Shown here piece by piece: positions 61,083 through 64,000 of a stretch of DNA of 64,000 nt (positions are counted from its first letter, which is position 1; the number at the start of each line of letters is the position of its first letter). Under the pieces are notes generated by a model. It was not told where the DNA came from and did no database searches. It saw only the letters and a list, made by a program, of their open reading frames with translations. Origin of the DNA: Ostrinia nubilalis. Lineage: Eukaryota > Arthropoda > Insecta > Lepidoptera > Crambidae. The stretch spans positions 1,285,001 to 1,349,000 of the forward strand of contig NC_087106.1 in NCBI RefSeq assembly GCF_963855985.1, given 5' to 3'. The translations under genes and the position numbers were made by a program.

Positions 61083-61520
61083 ACTATGAATGTATCAAAA
61101 CCCATTCTATAATATCCTTTGTCTCGTTCACAATCTTTGTTTATAACGACATACTTGAATGCTTTATTCCAAACAATTGAGCACATTTCACGGAATTGAT
61201 TCCATGACATATCAGAACCTACGTGTTCATCATAAATATGTTTCAAATTGATATCATCTTGTTTAAATAATATTATAAGGTTAGAGTTATCCCTTACAAG
61301 TTGCTTGGGTATATTTTAGTATAAGTTTGATTGATATAAAAACAATCTATATTTTTGTGTCGTCCCATTGCGAAATAATCACGAATATTATTTTGATTTT
61401 CACAGGCTACATCGTCGAATACAATTATTGAGTCAGGTAGAGCTTCGTGTGGACTTAAAATTTCACTGTTATGATTGTATTTATAGTAAGATATGCCTGA
61501 AACCATAGCCAATACTTTTT
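61083..61520 (-). pseudogene. Polinton-like FtsK/HerA packaging ATPase, C-terminal part
   Basis: The minus strand reads ILSPHEALPDSIIVFDDVACENQNNIRDYFAMGRHKNIDCFYINQTYTKI. IIVFDDV is the Walker B strand, followed by the sensor region. After a one-base frameshift near 61305 it continues LVRDNSNLIILFKQDD, HIYDEHVGSDM and WNKAFKYVVINKD to about 61083. The Walker A end is missing. It lies tail-to-tail with the polymerase fragment, as these genes often do in Polinton-like elements, so both may come from one copy that lost its middle. Confidence 0.7.
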
Positions 61521-61902
61521 CTAAACCTCTCAGTGTCTTCAGGCAACTTAAAAAAGTACATTCTGTGTTTTTATTATTATTTAGGCAGTTAAATACTGCT
61601 CAGTATTTAGTACACCATTTTCTTCATTTTTTTCCATCATACACAAGAATACGCGTGCGTGAGTCAATGCTCGCTCGTATGTGAGGCCTTGTCGAATAGT
61701 AATCCTGTAGGGTGCCATCGTGCGTGTTTTGTTTTCGATGTAAACTCGCGGAGATGAACAGGCCTGGTTTTACACATATCAATGATCATAATATTTATTA
61801 GGCCAAGTGCTACGCCAAGCTTTGAGATTTATATTATGTTGAGAATTTATATCTCATTTGTAAATTCGGAAATATGGAACTAAAAAATGTGTATTTTTTA
61901 CA
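61521..61902. other. Unassigned AT-rich region
   Basis: No coding or repeat structure is recognised. It ends in a T-rich acceptor-like TTTTTTACAG at 61893-61902. Confidence 0.3.
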
Positions 61903-62055
61903 GATAATCGTCGGCAGCAGTTGGCGCCGCGCCGTCGCTCCTGTTGAACCAACTTAAAACAAGAAGGAGAAAAATCAAGGTCCTGCAGTCTACATTATTA
62001 CGGTCTCAAAAGAGAAACAAAGATTTCAAAGCTAGACTAAAGCCTGGTCCGTGAG
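61903..62055 (+). pseudogene. Coiled-coil remnant of a P/THAP-like transposon protein
   Basis: After a TTTTTTACAG acceptor-like site the frame reads LLLNQLKTRRRKIKVLQSTLLRSQKRNKDFKARLK, a leucine-heptad basic coiled coil of the kind that follows the THAP finger in P-like transposases, then stops at TGA. Too little is left for certainty. Confidence 0.35.
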
Positions 62056-62165
62056 CACGTAGAATTTTGTCCAATGAACTCAAGCTACCCATCCTTATCG
62101 CTCGCGCGTAATTATATTGCTGTCGCCACTGTGCGACGGGCGGCCGCAGTGAGTGTGTGTACTAT

Positions 62166-62419
62166 ATGGACAAGGAAGGCATAGATTATTCAATGTTCGC
62201 AGAAGCCCTTGGAAAGTCATCTGTAAGCATAGTGGAACATTCAGGACACATTTCCATATTATCTATATATCAACCAACAAAGCGTGGGGATACAATAGTG
62301 GATTTGGTAAAACAATTAGATGCCACCAATATAAGTTTACCAAAATTACATGTATCACTTGTCTACTTGAGTATCTTACTACCGGCTCTGGTCGTGAAAC
62401 ACTTACGGTCTTATTCATA
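62166..62419 (+). CDS. Hypothetical short ORF
   Basis: It starts MDKEGIDYSMFAEALGKSS and runs for 84 codons. A GTAAGC donor-like site lies after AEALGKSS, so the real coding part, if any, may be only the first 19 codons. The rest lacks recognisable motifs. It could be the first exon of a transposon gene. Confidence 0.2.
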
Positions 62420-62869
62420 ATAAAATGCTAATATAGGTTTAAAACCTACATTAGCTAAAACGTTTGATAGGCTTAAAACACTCTTATAAACCTCTGATAA
62501 AAAACGTTATTCATAATCGTTTATAAACCTTTGATAGCTAAAACAGAGTTTAATATTTTCTTTCCACAGACTATACAAAAAGAATGAACGAAAACAGCTT
62601 TTTTGGTGATTTAACTTGATGGACCATGTAAAATCATAAACAAATCGCAGAAAAAAAAAAACAAAAAATTGGCAGCTGTGACGTTTTACTTACTGACATT
62701 GACATTTGGCACGAAAATTTAATAAAGTTTTCGGTTTTTTCGATCAACTCCCAAGTTTTATCAAACTTTTATAAAACTTGGGATTGTATGTTCTGGATTC
62801 TGTACCTCTTACCCTGTACTCTGCAATAAGCTCTTACGACGACCCGGCTAGTTACATCGGATACTAATT
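62420..62869. repeat. Possible subterminal repeat region of a Harbinger-like element
   Basis: It contains TTATAAACCTCTGATA (62484-62499) and TTATAAACCTTTGATA (62521-62536), plus related CGTTTGATAGG and TTTTATAAAACTTGG motifs. Repeats of this kind near an end, ahead of a Myb-like gene, fit a DNA transposon terminus. No opposite terminus is within the window. Confidence 0.4.
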
Positions 62870-63879
62870 ATGTCCATGACGAAGGAGAACAGACCGCCTA
62901 AAAGGCAACGATCAGAAAACTGGTTGGAGGAAGATAAGGTAGTACTTATTTTTAGCCTGATAAAGTGCCTACTAATTTTTGTAGCATGGTTTTATTTATG
63001 TTTGACGCCTAGTGTTTGCTTTTCAGTATTTGCTGAAAGAGTTGGTGAAAGAAAGAGTAAATGCAATCGAAAATAAAAATACAGACACTAACACGAATAA
63101 ACGGAAGGTTGCGGCTTGGGCTGATTTACAAACAACGTTGGTACATCTTTTGATTTCTGCCTTCAATATAAAATTTTGCCTTTACCTGTAATTCAAAATC
63201 CTGTCATTTCTTTTTCAGGTTTAATTCAATGTGCGCTGGTATGAACCGCTCCATTACCCAGTTAAAATCGCAATGGAGCCTCATAAAAATCAGTGCGAAG
63301 AAAGACAAGACCATTGCTAGGCAGGCTCAAATTAAAACTGGCGGTGGTCCACCATTATCAGTGCCTGACGATAGGGCTGATGATATAGCATCTTGGTTGC
63401 CCAATGAATTTGTAGTCGATGTTAACAGATTTGACTCGGACTCAAATAAAAGTGAATTAATTAACATTCAAGAGGAGGAATCAACTCAAAATACGCAAGA
63501 TCAGGAATTGATAAATAATGAAGAAATCCAATATGAATTGGTGGTACTTGATGAAGAAATAGAAGATACACATGCTTGTACTACTAGAGGCATATTGGAA
63601 GATAAAGAAAATAAAAAAGTAGAGGCAAAAGAAAATAAAGCAAAACCTAATTTTAAAGCACCAGCAATCAAAAAAAAAAGGAAACTGTTAAACAAAGAAG
63701 GCTTAATTGATTTAAGCAAAGTTAGGATTTCCGAAATTGCAGAAACAGAATCAAAATGCCGGATTGAACTGCATGAAGTTCAAATGGAAAACGAACGGAA
63801 GAAAGGGAGAAACTTGGATCTTGAGCATCAATTATTACAGGAAAAACTTAAATATTACACTCACATTAATAAAGAATAA
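62870..63879 (+). CDS. Myb/SANT-like DNA-binding protein, three exons
   Basis: The exons are 62870-62938, 63027-63136 and 63219-63879, joined in phase to give 279 codons. The donors are GTAGTA and GTTGGT and the acceptors TTTTCAG and TTTTTCAG. The second donor is weaker than the GT four bases downstream, but only this choice keeps the frame and the domain. Residues about 15-85 (RSENWLEEDK, LLKELVKERVNAIENK, KRKVAAWADLQTTFNSMC, RSITQLKSQWSLIK) form a trihelical Myb/SANT-like domain of the zeste/MSANTD3 type. The middle is acidic, followed by a Lys-rich stretch (IKKKRKLLNKEG) that could be a nuclear signal. The end is a Glu/Lys/Leu coiled coil. It may be a host gene or the DNA-binding partner of a Harbinger element. 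Upstream repeat motifs favour the latter. Confidence 0.75.
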
Positions 63880-64000
63880 TAAGTCTTTTGATGTTAAAGT
63901 TTTTCAAGTACTAACAGATTCTAAATAATAAGTTAGTTCCTCCCTTACTTCTGTTTGTTTTTAATTTGTATTTTATGCAGTTCCAATCCGCATTTTGATT
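63880..64000. other. 3' flank of the Myb-like gene
   Basis: AT-rich sequence with no further coding before the window ends. No perfect AATAAA is seen. TAAATAATAAG near 63924 is the nearest A-rich candidate for a poly(A) signal. Confidence 0.3.

Overview
This window looks like arthropod (most likely insect) nuclear DNA. The evidence is AT-rich intergenic sequence, GT-AG introns, Ty1/copia and Ty3/gypsy retrotransposons, Tc1, hAT, PIF/Harbinger, pogo, P-like and Polinton-like remnants, and endogenous copies of a negative-strand RNA virus. I cannot resolve the insect order. Almost nothing is an ordinary host gene. The best candidates are a spliced Myb/SANT-like gene at the right edge and a possible Lys/Ser-rich spliced gene near 59.2-59.9 kb.

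Layout. 0-2.3 kb: last exon of a BESS-domain protein facing a truncated Harbinger transposase, then a copia RNase H end and LTR start. 2.3-32.1 kb: one endogenous rhabdovirus-type L (polymerase) gene, cut by a Tc1-like foldback element (2408-4033) and, at 5028-28455, by a hAT MITE plus a 22.9-kb tandem array. The L frame resumes exactly on the far side of each insertion. The array holds 15 units of 1445 bp. Each unit encodes about 480 residues that join a nucleoprotein-like viral segment in frame to a Ty3/gypsy integrase core. Units 1-10 are open. Units 11-15 are all broken. Seven units carry Ala in place of the second catalytic Asp of the integrase. A 1341-bp transposon with an AATT target duplication sits between units 1 and 2, and the other unit junctions show its empty site.

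32.1-40.9 kb: a graveyard of DNA-transposon fragments (CGGQ/SDGP-type transposon protein, hAT end, pogo/Tigger, MULE-like, Harbinger, mariner, P-like) and an unidentified GC-rich coding-like stretch.

40.9-51.9 kb: a second tandem array, about 3.83 kb per unit and three copies. It is made of a degraded gypsy element (protease, a cut-down RT, RNase H) that carries a small zinc-ribbon ORF and a nucleoprotein-like gene between protease and RT. A 605-bp linker copied from sequence near 35.8-36.4 kb joins the units.

51.9-59.1 kb: a 4.5-kb long-inverted-repeat element containing a nested 1.1-kb palindromic MITE, then a gypsy integrase, polypurine tract and 3' LTR. 59.1-64 kb: the spliced Lys/Ser-rich gene, Polinton-like DNA polymerase and packaging-ATPase remnants, a P/THAP-like coiled-coil scrap, and the spliced Myb/SANT-like gene.

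The most unusual system is the viral-nucleoprotein::integrase fusion, tandemly amplified inside an endogenous viral polymerase gene. The nucleoprotein part is also present, silently diverged but protein-conserved, in the second array 14 kb away.
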